DNA of 64,000 bases from Pseudanabaena mucicola FACHB-723 (GCF_014696385.1 NZ_JACJQB010000001.1:248001-312000); one strand, 5' to 3'; numbered from the stretch's first letter, positions 27,763 through 36,010 are shown. The notes: generated by a model not told the origin, from the sequence alone. Translations and numbers: made by a program.

Positions 27763-27845
27763 GATTAAACTGGAAAATTGCGATCGCTTTCTGTATTTAC
27801 AAACACAGAATGTTTGACTTCAACCCACTTAAATACCTGTAGTTG

Positions 27846-27860
27846 TGTATACAGTATACA
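27846..27860. promoter_or_regulatory. Purine-regulon operator, perfect copy
   Basis: TGTATACAGTATACA, one base before the Rieske oxygenase ATG. It includes TATACA, a -10-like hexamer placed so that transcription would begin at or next to the ATG. Confidence 0.8.
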
Positions 27861-27861
27861 A

Positions 27862-28854
27862 ATGCTAGTCACTAGTCAGCCATTATTCAAACGCTTTTGG
27901 TATCCCGTTTTACCCATGTCTTTACTTGCCGAAGACAAGCCCCAAAGCTTTCAACTACTGGGACAAAAAATTGTGGTGTGGTTAGCGGCAGAAGGTAAAC
28001 CTGCTGCTGCGCCCGATCGCTGTTGTCATCGTTCGGCTAAGCTCTCCCTCGGTAAAGTGACAGATGGATTACTAGAATGTGCCTATCATGGTTGGCAATA
28101 TGATGGCAGTGGTAGCTGTTTGCGTGTTCCTCAAATATCCACTGATGCGCCAATTCCCAAAAACTATCGCATTAACACCTATGCTTGCGAAGAGCGCTAT
28201 GGTTATGTTTGGGTATGTTTAGAAGATCCGATTAACAAAATTCCAGAACTTCCTGAAGCGAGCGATCCAGAGTTTCGATTGATTCCCGAGTTCTATGAGA
28301 TCTGGAACTGTGCGGGATTGCGGGTCATGGAAAATGAAATGGATCTCGCCCATCCCACCTTTGTGCATACGACTACTTTTGGTAGTGCAGAGCATCCCAT
28401 TCCTGAAGAGTTAGAAATTACGGAAACTGATTATGGTCTGAGAGCGACGGCAACTCTGGGTGTAGTTAATCCTGAGTCTCAGCAAAAGAATTTGAAAATG
28501 GATAGCTATATCACCCATCGCAAGCTAGAAATGGATTGGTTTATGCCCTTCACTTGCAAATTACGGATTAATTATCCCAATGGCTTAGTCCATATTGTCG
28601 TTAATACAGCGACTCCGATTGATGATAAGTCTTCGCAAATTGTACAGTTCTGTATGCGAAATGATACTGAAGAACAAACCAAAGCGGCAGATGCGATCGC
28701 CTTTGATCGACAAGTTACCTTAGAGGATAAGGCGATTTTGGAGTCAACTGATTACGATGTGCCGTTAGATGCCAAATTTGAGCAGCATATGATGACCGAT
28801 CGTCCTGGCTTACTCATGCGTCGCAAACTTGCCGCAATGCTTAGCACCGTGTAA
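27862..28854 (+). CDS. Rieske non-heme iron oxygenase, candidate purine hydroxylase (HpxD-like role)
   Basis: 330 residues. N-terminal Rieske domain (about 8-115) with Cys54-x-His56 and Cys73-x2-His76 for the [2Fe-2S] cluster. Catalytic domain with the mononuclear iron motif Asp161-x2-His164-x4-His169. The ATG at 27862 follows the operator by one base with no Shine-Dalgarno, so the mRNA is probably leaderless. The fold is that of VanA/PaO-type alpha subunits. In Klebsiella, the Rieske protein HpxD acts in hypoxanthine oxidation in the urate pathway; the setting here, under the same operator as hpxO, suggests a similar step. No reductase partner is seen in the window. The substrate is inferred only. 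Confidence 0.85.
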   Translation: MLVTSQPLFKRFWYPVLPMSLLAEDKPQSFQLLGQKIVVWLAAEGKPAAAPDRCCHRSAKLSLGKVTDGLLECAYHGWQYDGSGSCLRVPQISTDAPIPKNYRINTYACEERYGYVWVCLEDPINKIPELPEASDPEFRLIPEFYEIWNCAGLRVMENEMDLAHPTFVHTTTFGSAEHPIPEELEITETDYGLRATATLGVVNPESQQKNLKMDSYITHRKLEMDWFMPFTCKLRINYPNGLVHIVVNTATPIDDKSSQIVQFCMRNDTEEQTKAADAIAFDRQVTLEDKAILESTDYDVPLDAKFEQHMMTDRPGLLMRRKLAAMLSTV

Positions 28855-28883
28855 ATTAACACCGCAAAGCGAGGTTCCTCTTT

Positions 28884-29243
28884 CTAGCTTCCGCGATAGG
28901 TGCTATAAGCCCAAGGTGATACCAGTAAGGGAACATGGTAGTTAGCATTAACATCAGCAATCCCAAAGCGAATAGGAACGCGAGTTAAGAAAGGAGGTTG
29001 GGTTTGCGATACTTCTAGACTTGCAAAATAGTCACTCACATTAAACCAAATTTCATAAATACCTGACTGCATCTCTGCACCACTTAGTAATGGTTGATCG
29101 GTTCTACCATCTTGATTGGTCTGTAGAGTTTTGAGTAGGGTCTTTATTTCGTGATTGTCAATTACCCATAACTCAATCTGCATATTTCTTGCAGGCGATC
29201 CGTTTACTGTATCGAGAACATGGGTTGAGAGTTTTCCAGTCAT
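28884..29243 (-). CDS. uraH: 5-hydroxyisourate hydrolase (transthyretin-related)
   Basis: 119 residues from the ATG at 29243; the frame extends to 29279 but that would place the operator inside the gene. Family marks: [12 protein letters not shown] near the N terminus, the Arg in [24 protein letters not shown] with the diagnostic C-terminal YRGS. It hydrolyses 5-hydroxyisourate, the HpxO product, to OHCU. No signal peptide, so cytoplasmic. Divergent from the allophanate-hydrolase-like gene with shared operators between. Confidence 0.94.
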   Translation of the reverse strand: MTGKLSTHVLDTVNGSPARNMQIELWVIDNHEIKTLLKTLQTNQDGRTDQPLLSGAEMQSGIYEIWFNVSDYFASLEVSQTQPPFLTRVPIRFGIADVNANYHVPLLVSPWAYSTYRGS

Positions 29244-29278
29244 AGTATACTGTATTTGATAATTGCATACTGTATACA
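29244..29278. promoter_or_regulatory. Two purine-regulon operator copies in the HIU hydrolase divergon
   Basis: 29264-29278 is TGCATACTGTATACA (14 of 15 to the consensus). 29244-29258 is a weaker copy (about 11 of 15) that touches the HIU hydrolase ATG. The pair is spaced 20 bp centre to centre, about two helical turns. Confidence 0.7.
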
Positions 29279-29311
29279 ATAACTTAGCTTATAACTTTAA
29301 CATTGCTACTT

Positions 29312-29704
29312 ATGACCACATCTAACGGTACAAGACGAGTATTTATCTGCGGTTCGGCATTGCGGGGACAGCCCGATCATGGCAATTTGCAAGGCGCAAA
29401 ATTTATCCGTACTGCTAATACCCAATCACGCTATCGACTTCATGCGGCTGGCGACGGTTGGCATCCTGCGATTTACGAAGTAGAAACAGGTGGTATTTCT
29501 ATTCCTGGAGAAGTCTATGAGATGCAAGCCGATGAATTTGAATACCTCGCTAGTAACGAGCCTCCTCATATGTATCCTACGGATGTTTATTTGGAAGATG
29601 GCGAAGTATTGACAGCTTTCTTTTATCCCCAAGAGCTAATTGAAAAATTTAATTGGAAAGATATTTCCGATCTTGGTGGTTGGGCTGCTTACAAAAGCGC
29701 CTAG
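29312..29704 (+). CDS. Allophanate-hydrolase C-terminal-like / gamma-glutamylcyclotransferase-fold protein
   Basis: 130 residues. The sequence VFICGSALRGQPDHGNL, then HPAIYEVETGG and IPGEVYEM, fits the small C-terminal domain of allophanate hydrolase (AGCT fold), here as a stand-alone protein without the amidase domain. In allophanate hydrolase this domain decarboxylates or assists turnover of the amide product. Its role next to urate genes is unknown. Start ATG 29312 (a TTG at 29303 is also in frame). Divergent from HIU hydrolase under shared operators; its end lies in a bidirectional terminator. Confidence 0.75.
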   Translation: MTTSNGTRRVFICGSALRGQPDHGNLQGAKFIRTANTQSRYRLHAAGDGWHPAIYEVETGGISIPGEVYEMQADEFEYLASNEPPHMYPTDVYLEDGEVLTAFFYPQELIEKFNWKDISDLGGWAAYKSA

Positions 29705-29750
29705 ACTAAGAGAAAATGGCTCGCTTTGCGAGCCATTTTCTCTTAGTCTA
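29702..29750. terminator. Bidirectional terminator between convergent genes
   Basis: Perfect 23-bp arms with a TTT loop flanked by GC (apex CGCTTTGCG). It includes the stop of the allophanate-like gene and lies seven bases from the end of the convergent ring-opening amidohydrolase gene. Confidence 0.9.
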
Positions 29751-29756
29751 TACGTT

Positions 29757-30827
29757 TTAGTCTAGACGAGCGATCGCCGCAACTGCCCCACCACCAGAAG
29801 GTCCTTGATGTTCCGCACCTCCCGATACATAAACCATCGGATCTTGGACAATAGAAGCCACTACTGCCCCAACCACTGCCCTTGCCATGCGCGTATGGTT
29901 AATATCGGAGTCATCCATCATCGTATGTCTTCTGCCTAAAAGCTGTCCCGTTGGGTCAGCTTCAGCTTTGGCAAATATATTTACGACCCGATCGCTGGTT
30001 TGACCTGTGGAGGCGATCGCTTTAGTAACTGCCTCAGCATCTAGAGCGTGTTGCATCACACTATGACCAATCACAAAATTGCTAGTGGATGTTGGTGCAT
30101 TCCCTAATACCAAAATCTCGCAGTTGCGTAACTCCACCCCTGCGGATGTGGAGGCAACGCTGGAATACAAAGCATAATTTTGGCAAATATCGGCGGCGGT
30201 GAGATCTTCTAATTGAACTTCACCTAGGGCAACCGCTACGCCTAGCGCTGAGGCTCCGCGCGAGTAACCCATTGACTGATAGCTGCTTACCGATTTACTC
30301 ACTGATTTCGCATCACGATCTTCATCGAGCAAGCGATCGCGACTGGTGACAAGGGGACATTTAATCTGGACAAAATGCACATCCTCTTTAGCGATTCCTG
30401 CGGTAGCGATCGCTTGATTCACGGCTAGAGCGACTTCTTTGACCATCGTTAACGAACCAATTTCCGCAGGAGTAAAATCACGGGTATGAATCACTCCTAG
30501 GGTTAAAGCCATACGAGTTGGGGTGTCTGGCAATGAAGCTTGACTTGTAAAAATTGTTAAATGGGGGCTTAAGGCTCCCTCAGTCCCCCCAGACATGACA
30601 TAGACGATCTCTGCCGATTTGTCCTGACCTACAAAATTTGCAAGGTAGTGCTTTAAAGTTTGCACCGCAAAGCCGCGCGTAAAATCATTAACACAGCCAT
30701 TTCCTTCGGTCTTTCCCATAATCGCGACAATGTGCTGGGGATTAATTTTACCTGAAGCGATCGCCGCCTCTAGAGACGTGAGATCATCAGGACTATTTTG
30801 CGGAAGCTTATATACATCAACTTTCAT
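29757..30827 (-). CDS. Cyanuric acid hydrolase/barbiturase family ring-opening amidohydrolase
   Basis: 356 residues with three internal repeats, each contributing a Lys/Ser pair to one active site. Repeat 1: GKTEGNGCVNDFTRG (Lys39), VMSGGTEG (Ser79). Repeat 2: VQIKCPLV (Lys156), YSSVASTSAGVE (Ser near 226). Repeat 3: NIFAKAEADP (Lys287), YVSGGAEHQGPSGGG (Ser335). Details such as MGYSRGASALG and SGGAEHQGP are closer to cyanuric acid hydrolase (AtzD/TrzD) than to barbiturase as I recall them. It opens six-membered N-heterocycles. It probably ends the hpxO-uraD-puuE operon (38 bp gap). Its natural substrate in a purine setting is unknown. Confidence 0.88.
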   Translation of the reverse strand: MKVDVYKLPQNSPDDLTSLEAAIASGKINPQHIVAIMGKTEGNGCVNDFTRGFAVQTLKHYLANFVGQDKSAEIVYVMSGGTEGALSPHLTIFTSQASLPDTPTRMALTLGVIHTRDFTPAEIGSLTMVKEVALAVNQAIATAGIAKEDVHFVQIKCPLVTSRDRLLDEDRDAKSVSKSVSSYQSMGYSRGASALGVAVALGEVQLEDLTAADICQNYALYSSVASTSAGVELRNCEILVLGNAPTSTSNFVIGHSVMQHALDAEAVTKAIASTGQTSDRVVNIFAKAEADPTGQLLGRRHTMMDDSDINHTRMARAVVGAVVASIVQDPMVYVSGGAEHQGPSGGGAVAAIARLD

Positions 30828-30865
30828 TGTTTTTTATTTGAGATAGGGTTTTGTGTCGCTGTGCG

Positions 30866-31768
30866 TTAGGCTGGTTTGTGGTGCTTGTGCCAATGACGAG
30901 CAATGTCAATACGGCGACAAATCCAGACGCGATCGCGACTCTGTATATAGTCTAAAAATCTTGCCAAAGCTGCTGCTCGTCCTGCTCTACCCACTAACCG
31001 ACAATGCAAACCAATACTCATCATTTTGGGAGAAGTGTCGCCTTCGTCGTAGAGAACATCAAAGGCATCACGCAAATAGGCAAAAAACTGATCGCCCGAA
31101 TTAAAGCCTTGGGGTGTGGCAAAGCGCATATCGTTGTTGTCGAGGGTATAGGGAATAATTAGGTGAGGCTTGCCATATTCATAGTTCCAATAGGGAAGAT
31201 CGTCGGCATAGCTATCGGAATCGTAGAGAAAACCTCCTTCTTCTACAACTAAGCGGCGGGTATGCTCGCTAGTGCGCCCCGTATACCATCCGAGGGGGCG
31301 TGTTCCTGTAATCTCTGTATGAATAGCGATCGCCTTTTGCAGATGTTCGCGCTCTTGTTCGGGCGAAAAATATTTGTAATCAATCCAACGATAGCCATGA
31401 CTAGCGATTTCCCAATCGGCTTCTAGCATGGCGGTAACTGCTTCAGGATTACGAGCGAGTGCCATCGCAATACCGTAAATAGTTACAGGAATATTGCGAT
31501 CGCAAAACATCCGATATAAGCGCCAAAATCCTGCACGACTGCCATATTCATAGCAAGATTCCATATTCATGTGACGCAATCCATTAAAAGGAACTGCGCC
31601 CACAATTTCTGACAAAAAAGTTTCAGAGGCACTGTCTCCATGTAGGATACAAGTTTCGCCGCCTTCTTCATAATTAATCACAAACTGGACAGCCACACGA
31701 GCATTGTCTTTCCATTTTGCATCAGGAGTAAATCTCCCGTAGCCAATCATGTCTCTGGGGTAGGTCAT
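30866..31768 (-). CDS. puuE: Allantoinase, PuuE type
   Basis: 300 residues, polysaccharide-deacetylase fold, cytoplasmic. It carries the PuuE signature series: YPRDMIGYG at the N terminus, NYEEGGE, MESCYEYGSRAGFWRL, SHGYRWIDYK, GWYTGRTSEHTRR, YDSDSYADDLPYW and GLHCRLVGRAGR. It opens allantoin to allantoate without the metal centre of classic allantoinases. Third gene after hpxO and uraD on the minus strand, separated from uraD by a 46-bp palindrome that could attenuate readthrough. Confidence 0.96.
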   Translation of the reverse strand: MTYPRDMIGYGRFTPDAKWKDNARVAVQFVINYEEGGETCILHGDSASETFLSEIVGAVPFNGLRHMNMESCYEYGSRAGFWRLYRMFCDRNIPVTIYGIAMALARNPEAVTAMLEADWEIASHGYRWIDYKYFSPEQEREHLQKAIAIHTEITGTRPLGWYTGRTSEHTRRLVVEEGGFLYDSDSYADDLPYWNYEYGKPHLIIPYTLDNNDMRFATPQGFNSGDQFFAYLRDAFDVLYDEGDTSPKMMSIGLHCRLVGRAGRAAALARFLDYIQSRDRVWICRRIDIARHWHKHHKPA

Positions 31769-31804
31769 AGGATTTTTAAAGGATTAATAGAACCACTACT
31801 CAAT

Positions 31805-31850
31805 TAAAAATTAGTAGGGGCAATTCATGAATTGCCCCTACTAATTTTTA
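31805..31850. terminator. 46-bp perfect palindrome spanning the uraD stop codon
   Basis: Fully self-complementary over 23 bp per arm with no loop, core AATTCATGAATT. The uraD stop lies inside it. Possible partial terminator or mRNA-stabilising hairpin between uraD and puuE. Confidence 0.8.
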
Positions 31851-32341
31851 ACTGCTAAAACTAACCGCCATCTGGCAATTTCGATAATTTCAGCGATCGC
31901 CTGATTTTTTTCTACTTCTAAATTGTTCTTAAGTCTCTGCTCAAAAGCGGCGAGAATACTATCTTTGGTATGGTTGCGAACGGCGATGATAAAAGGGAAT
32001 GAGAACTTATCTTTGTAGGCTTGATTAAGATTTTGAAAGCGATCGTATTCTATAGCGGAGAGTTGATCGAGTCCGACGGTGGATTGCTCCTGTACTGAGG
32101 CTTCTGCCATTTTGAATTTACTACCCAGATCGGGATGAGCGCAAATTAACTTTAATTTCTCCGCGTCGTTCATTGCCATCACGATCGCTGCCATGACTTG
32201 ATGTAAATTCTGGACATCAGCAAAAGGACACGATCGCCATGCTTCGGCAGCTATTTCGGGTGTATGTTCAAAGATCGAACCGAGCGCTTCGGTAAATTCT
32301 GCTTGACTCATTTGATTGAGAGTGTTGATCGGATAACTCAA
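31841..32341 (-). CDS. uraD: OHCU decarboxylase
   Basis: 166 residues, all helical. The family motifs CAHPDLGSK (catalytic His) and NQAYKDKFSFPFIIAV are present. It decarboxylates 2-oxo-4-hydroxy-4-carboxy-5-ureidoimidazoline to S-allantoin. The start is TTG at 32341, overlapping the hpxO stop as TTGA, which implies translational coupling; an ATG ten codons in is possible but would cut into the conserved N-terminal helix. Confidence 0.94.
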   Translation of the reverse strand: MSYPINTLNQMSQAEFTEALGSIFEHTPEIAAEAWRSCPFADVQNLHQVMAAIVMAMNDAEKLKLICAHPDLGSKFKMAEASVQEQSTVGLDQLSAIEYDRFQNLNQAYKDKFSFPFIIAVRNHTKDSILAAFEQRLKNNLEVEKNQAIAEIIEIARWRLVLAVKN

Positions 32342-33507
32342 TGTAATGGACCTCCACTAATAATTTTGGCGATCGCACTGGTGACATCTGAGGGGCTTTC
32401 CTGTGAGAGTTGGTCATACCACTTTTGGGTAACTTCAGGATCTTTGCCATGAATAGCTTCTGCACGATTACGCGCTTTATTTACGATTTCTGTAGTTCTC
32501 ACCTTGCGTTCTTTCTCGTAACGCATCAGGGCATCGGTGACACTTACATTAGTTGATAATAGATAGTTGGCGATGACAAAGCCATCTTCGAGGGCTTGAC
32601 ATCCTCCCTGTCCTAAATCTGGACAAGTCGCATGAGCCGCATCACCCAACAGAGCCACCCGACCTTTGACCATTTTTTCAATAGGTCCTACGTCATGAAT
32701 TTCCACCCTTGCAACATTCTCAGGATCGAGGCGATCGATTAATAGCTGCACAGGCTTTGCCCAATTGTGAAAATGTTCCTTGAGTTCATGACGATAGTTA
32801 GTACGATCATTGGTTGTGCCTGTAGGTAGTGGCACATCAAAAAAGAAATAAAAGCGATCGCCAGCAACAGGCATCAATGAGGCGCGTTTGTGTTCTCCCA
32901 CATAGATCGACCACATATCCGCAGGTGCAAGATCTCCACTAATTGGAACTAATCCATTCCAATTCACATAACCCCGATAGGTTGGTTCAATTGTTTTATT
33001 GAGAACATATTTTCGCAACAAGGAACGCACTCCGTCAGCAGCAATTAATACATCGCCTGTGGCAGAGCTTCCATCTTCAAACTTAGCACTAACATCGCGA
33101 TCGCTTTCTACGCAATCAATACATTTAGTACCCAGAGTTATTGTGCCGCCGAGGGACTCAAATGATGATAAGAGAAGATTTTGTAAATCTCGTCTTGCTA
33201 CAGGGTAAGGGCGTTGACCGACTTCATCGATTAAAGGTTGAAGCGGAATTTCGTTGAGTAAGCTCCCCGACAAATGGCGGTACTCCATCCGATTCATCTG
33301 TCCGCCGATCGCTGCCATTTTGTCCCCTAGCCCAAGTCGATTGAGAACTTTCACTCCATTTGACCAGAGCGAAATCCCTGCACCCGTAGGACGTAAGTCT
33401 CTTACGCGATCGTAAATCTCTACTTCATAGCCCGCCTGTCGCAGCGCAATTCCTGCCGTCAGACCGCCAATACCCGCACCGATTATGATTGCTTTTAAAC
33501 CGTACAC
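32338..33507 (-). CDS. hpxO: FAD-dependent urate hydroxylase HpxO
   Basis: 389 residues from the GTG at 33507, which has an AGGAA upstream; the frame runs on to 33543 but that would start inside the operator. FAD Rossmann motif IIIGAGIGGLTAG at the N terminus, the DG/GD region LLGDAAHATCPDLGQGG, and HpxO-specific stretches YVNWNGLVPI, SLMPVAGDRFYFFFDVPLP and ISGGPLH at the end match Klebsiella HpxO closely from memory. It converts urate to 5-hydroxyisourate with NADH and O2. First gene of the hpxO-uraD-puuE-amidohydrolase operon. Confidence 0.96.
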   Translation of the reverse strand: MYGLKAIIIGAGIGGLTAGIALRQAGYEVEIYDRVRDLRPTGAGISLWSNGVKVLNRLGLGDKMAAIGGQMNRMEYRHLSGSLLNEIPLQPLIDEVGQRPYPVARRDLQNLLLSSFESLGGTITLGTKCIDCVESDRDVSAKFEDGSSATGDVLIAADGVRSLLRKYVLNKTIEPTYRGYVNWNGLVPISGDLAPADMWSIYVGEHKRASLMPVAGDRFYFFFDVPLPTGTTNDRTNYRHELKEHFHNWAKPVQLLIDRLDPENVARVEIHDVGPIEKMVKGRVALLGDAAHATCPDLGQGGCQALEDGFVIANYLLSTNVSVTDALMRYEKERKVRTTEIVNKARNRAEAIHGKDPEVTQKWYDQLSQESPSDVTSAIAKIISGGPLH

Positions 33508-33527
33508 TAACTCATTCCTGCACAAAA

Positions 33528-33542
33528 TGTATACTGTATACA
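33528..33542. promoter_or_regulatory. Purine-regulon operator, perfect copy, at hpxO
   Basis: TGTATACTGTATACA, a perfect palindrome around one central base, 20 bp upstream of the hpxO GTG. Confidence 0.85.
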
Positions 33543-33767
33543 TAGTTATTTCTAACCATTGTATATCAAGTTACAAAGCCTCAGTGCTTACACAAAAGCA
33601 ACTTAAATCTCAACAGATTTTTTCCTCGGATAATGCCGCTTTCAAGATGGTTTATTTGGCAATCATGATTTGTTTTTTTGTCAATCACTACAATACTCTC
33701 ATCCAATCTAAGATTCTTATTATTCCCCCTTGATCCCCCACCCCTTTTTTTATATTGAATTTTATAA

Positions 33768-34472
33768 ATGTTATTAGCTATGAAAAGTAATTCCTTAGAT
33801 CAACTTTTTTACTCCAGTCTGGTCACTGAACATATTGTCCCCAAAGGCAGAGATTTTGCTTTTAAAAGATGGCATAACAAATTAGTTGAATCTGCAAAGC
33901 AATATGACGGCTTTTTACGATGCGATCTCTCCCCACCGCTTAGATGTAAAGATCAAATTGTCAAGTGGTATTACATTACACATTTTGATTCGCCTGAGCA
34001 TCTGAATGAATGGATGGAATCAAGTGAGCGCAAACAGTTATTAGAATCTGGACGAGAAGTATTTTCTGCTTATCGATTTAAGTCTTTTACAACTGGCTTA
34101 GAAGGCTGGTTCTCAATGCAGTCAGGTAATTCAGAATATAAAGGATTAGGTCCTTCGCGATGGAAGCAGATTTTAGCAGTCGTTTTAGGGCTGTATCCTG
34201 TGGTGATGATCCAAGCGATCGCCTTTTCAATTTTAAAACTGATGCAATCTTGGTCATTAGCAAACTCAATGATTGTGAACAACCTAATTACTTCCACAAT
34301 ATTGAGCTTCGCAGTAATGCCTTTTGTATCAAAGCGGTTAAGTTTTTGGTTGCGCCCAGCCTATCTACCGATATCCCGTAGAGCTAATTTAATCGGTACA
34401 ATTATTGTCTTTGTTAGCTTGGGGTTAATGGTAATCATATTTAATTTGGCGTTAGCACTCATACCGCAATAA
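33768..34472 (+). CDS. Antibiotic-biosynthesis-monooxygenase-like membrane protein
   Basis: 234 residues. The N-terminal part (about 15-110) looks like a dimeric alpha-beta barrel (ABM-like; KRWHNKLVESAKQYDGFLRCD, WYYITHFDSPEHLNEWMES). The C-terminal part (about 130-232) has three hydrophobic segments. This ABM plus membrane-anchor layout is known from conserved bacterial proteins without a firm function. It sits between hpxO and the NCS2 permease but has no operator within 200 bp of its start, so regulon membership is unproven. Its end overlaps a bidirectional terminator. Confidence 0.7.
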   Translation: MLLAMKSNSLDQLFYSSLVTEHIVPKGRDFAFKRWHNKLVESAKQYDGFLRCDLSPPLRCKDQIVKWYYITHFDSPEHLNEWMESSERKQLLESGREVFSAYRFKSFTTGLEGWFSMQSGNSEYKGLGPSRWKQILAVVLGLYPVVMIQAIAFSILKLMQSWSLANSMIVNNLITSTILSFAVMPFVSKRLSFWLRPAYLPISRRANLIGTIIVFVSLGLMVIIFNLALALIPQ

Positions 34473-34509
34473 AAAAGCCTCGCTAATCGAGGCTTTTTTA
34501 TTGCGGTAT
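34461..34509. terminator. Bidirectional terminator between convergent genes
   Basis: Perfect 22-bp arms (34461-34482, 34488-34509), five-base loop, with AAAAAAGCC/GGCTTTTTT near the apex. It contains the stop of the ABM-like gene and precedes the permease stop by ten bases. Confidence 0.9.
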
Positions 34510-34518
34510 TGAGAAAAA

Positions 34519-35961
34519 CTAAGCAGTATTTTCTTGGGTTACAAGAACTTCATCCTCAAAACGAGGCAATAGCCAACTAAGTAAAATAGCGGTCAAACCA
34601 CCTGTAGAGATAGCAGAACCAAAGAGGTTACTGAAAATCGGTGGTTTACCTACGAAAATATCAGGCACAAATACTACTCCTAAGCCTAAACCAAGGGATA
34701 CTGCAACAATAATCATTGAACGGCGATCCAGTCCTGCGGATACGACGATATTTAAACCCGCTACAGCGATCGAACCAAACATAACTAGAGTTGCACCCCC
34801 CAAAACAGGCTGTGGCAGAGCTTGAAATACACCACCAATCACAGGTAACAACCCTAGGATTGCAAAAATGCCAGCTACAAAAAAACCAACATAACGACTA
34901 CCTACGCCCGTCATCTGAATCACACCATTATTTTGGCTAAAGGTAGTGTTAGGAAATGTGTTGAGAACCGCAGCAATTAATGAATTAATTCCATCTCCCA
35001 GAACTCCACCCTTAATACGACGAATATATACTCCACCTTTGACTGGTTCTCCAGACACTGCTGAAGTTGCTGTTAAATCGCCAACAGTTTCGATCGCTGT
35101 CAAAATATAGAGCAGAATGAAGGGCAAGAAGGCTCCAAAGTCAAAACTGATGCCATAACGAAGAGGGATTGGAATTCTGAAGAAGGGAAGTTGACTTAGT
35201 GAGCTAAAGTTAACAATACCAAGGAACAGAGAGATAATAAAGCCAACTACTAGCCCGATGGCGATCGCACCCATTCTCAAAAAGCGGTTACTAGAAAGGG
35301 TCAAAATCACCACGATTAGCAGAACTGTTGCACCCAGAGCAAGGTTTTGAAGGCTGCCAAAGGAACCATCTTTTTTAGCTAAAGCGACCGCACCACCAGC
35401 TAAGCTAATCATCCCAGTTTTAATCAGTCCTAAACCAATAATCATTACCACCGTTCCAGAAACAACGGGAGTGATGATTTTATTTAAGAGATGTAAAAAC
35501 TGACTCAAAATAATTTCGACAAAAGCCCCAAACAAGCAAACTCCAAAGATCAGAGCTAGAGCTTGTTCTGGAGAACTACCTTTTTGGATCGCAACAGTTC
35601 CTACACCTAAAATCGGTCCTAGGAAAGCAAAACTGGTTCCTTGTAAACTTAGTAAACCTGAGCCAACAGGGCCAATTCTTTTACATTGAATATAAGTACA
35701 AATTCCAGAGGCAAAGAGCGACATACTAATCAAATAGCTAGTATTCGCTGCGTCTAATCCCAAGCTAGTACAGATAATAATTGGCGGCGTAATGATGCCA
35801 ACAAAGGCTGCCAGAACATGCTGAAAAGCCACAAAAATTGCTTCTATAACAGGGGGTTTATCATTAAGCCCGTAAATTAGTCCAGATTTACTGACTACTG
35901 GAGTCTCTGCGATGTTGTTGTCATATTCATCATCTAGGGCGAGAGCCTTTTCTGCATCCAT
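34519..35961 (-). CDS. NCS2 family xanthine/urate permease
   Basis: 480 residues from the ATG at 35961. Ten to fourteen hydrophobic segments. The NCS2/NAT signature reads QNNGVIQMTGVGSRYVG, whose QNxG form is typical of xanthine and urate transporters such as XanQ and UapA. It would bring purines across the inner membrane for the hpxO pathway. A perfect operator copy lies 35 bp upstream, so it is regulon-controlled. An in-frame extension to 36039 would run through the operator and is rejected. Confidence 0.92.
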   Translation of the reverse strand: MDAEKALALDDEYDNNIAETPVVSKSGLIYGLNDKPPVIEAIFVAFQHVLAAFVGIITPPIIICTSLGLDAANTSYLISMSLFASGICTYIQCKRIGPVGSGLLSLQGTSFAFLGPILGVGTVAIQKGSSPEQALALIFGVCLFGAFVEIILSQFLHLLNKIITPVVSGTVVMIIGLGLIKTGMISLAGGAVALAKKDGSFGSLQNLALGATVLLIVVILTLSSNRFLRMGAIAIGLVVGFIISLFLGIVNFSSLSQLPFFRIPIPLRYGISFDFGAFLPFILLYILTAIETVGDLTATSAVSGEPVKGGVYIRRIKGGVLGDGINSLIAAVLNTFPNTTFSQNNGVIQMTGVGSRYVGFFVAGIFAILGLLPVIGGVFQALPQPVLGGATLVMFGSIAVAGLNIVVSAGLDRRSMIIVAVSLGLGLGVVFVPDIFVGKPPIFSNLFGSAISTGGLTAILLSWLLPRFEDEVLVTQENTA

Positions 35962-35995
35962 AATGTCTTGCTTACGTGATTTGAAATGTGGACTC

Positions 35996-36010
35996 TGTAT
36001 ACTGTATACA
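35996..36010. promoter_or_regulatory. Purine-regulon operator, perfect copy, at the NCS2 permease
   Basis: TGTATACTGTATACA, 35 bp upstream of the permease ATG on the minus strand. Confidence 0.85.

Noticed and set aside
27839-27852. GTA-N8-TAC (NtcA-like) at the Rieske promoter
   Set aside because: The TAC belongs to the operator and the site is too close to the ATG for an NtcA-activated promoter; probably coincidental.
31281-31290. GTATAC within the puuE coding region
   Set aside because: Only six bases match the operator; it lies inside a gene away from any promoter.
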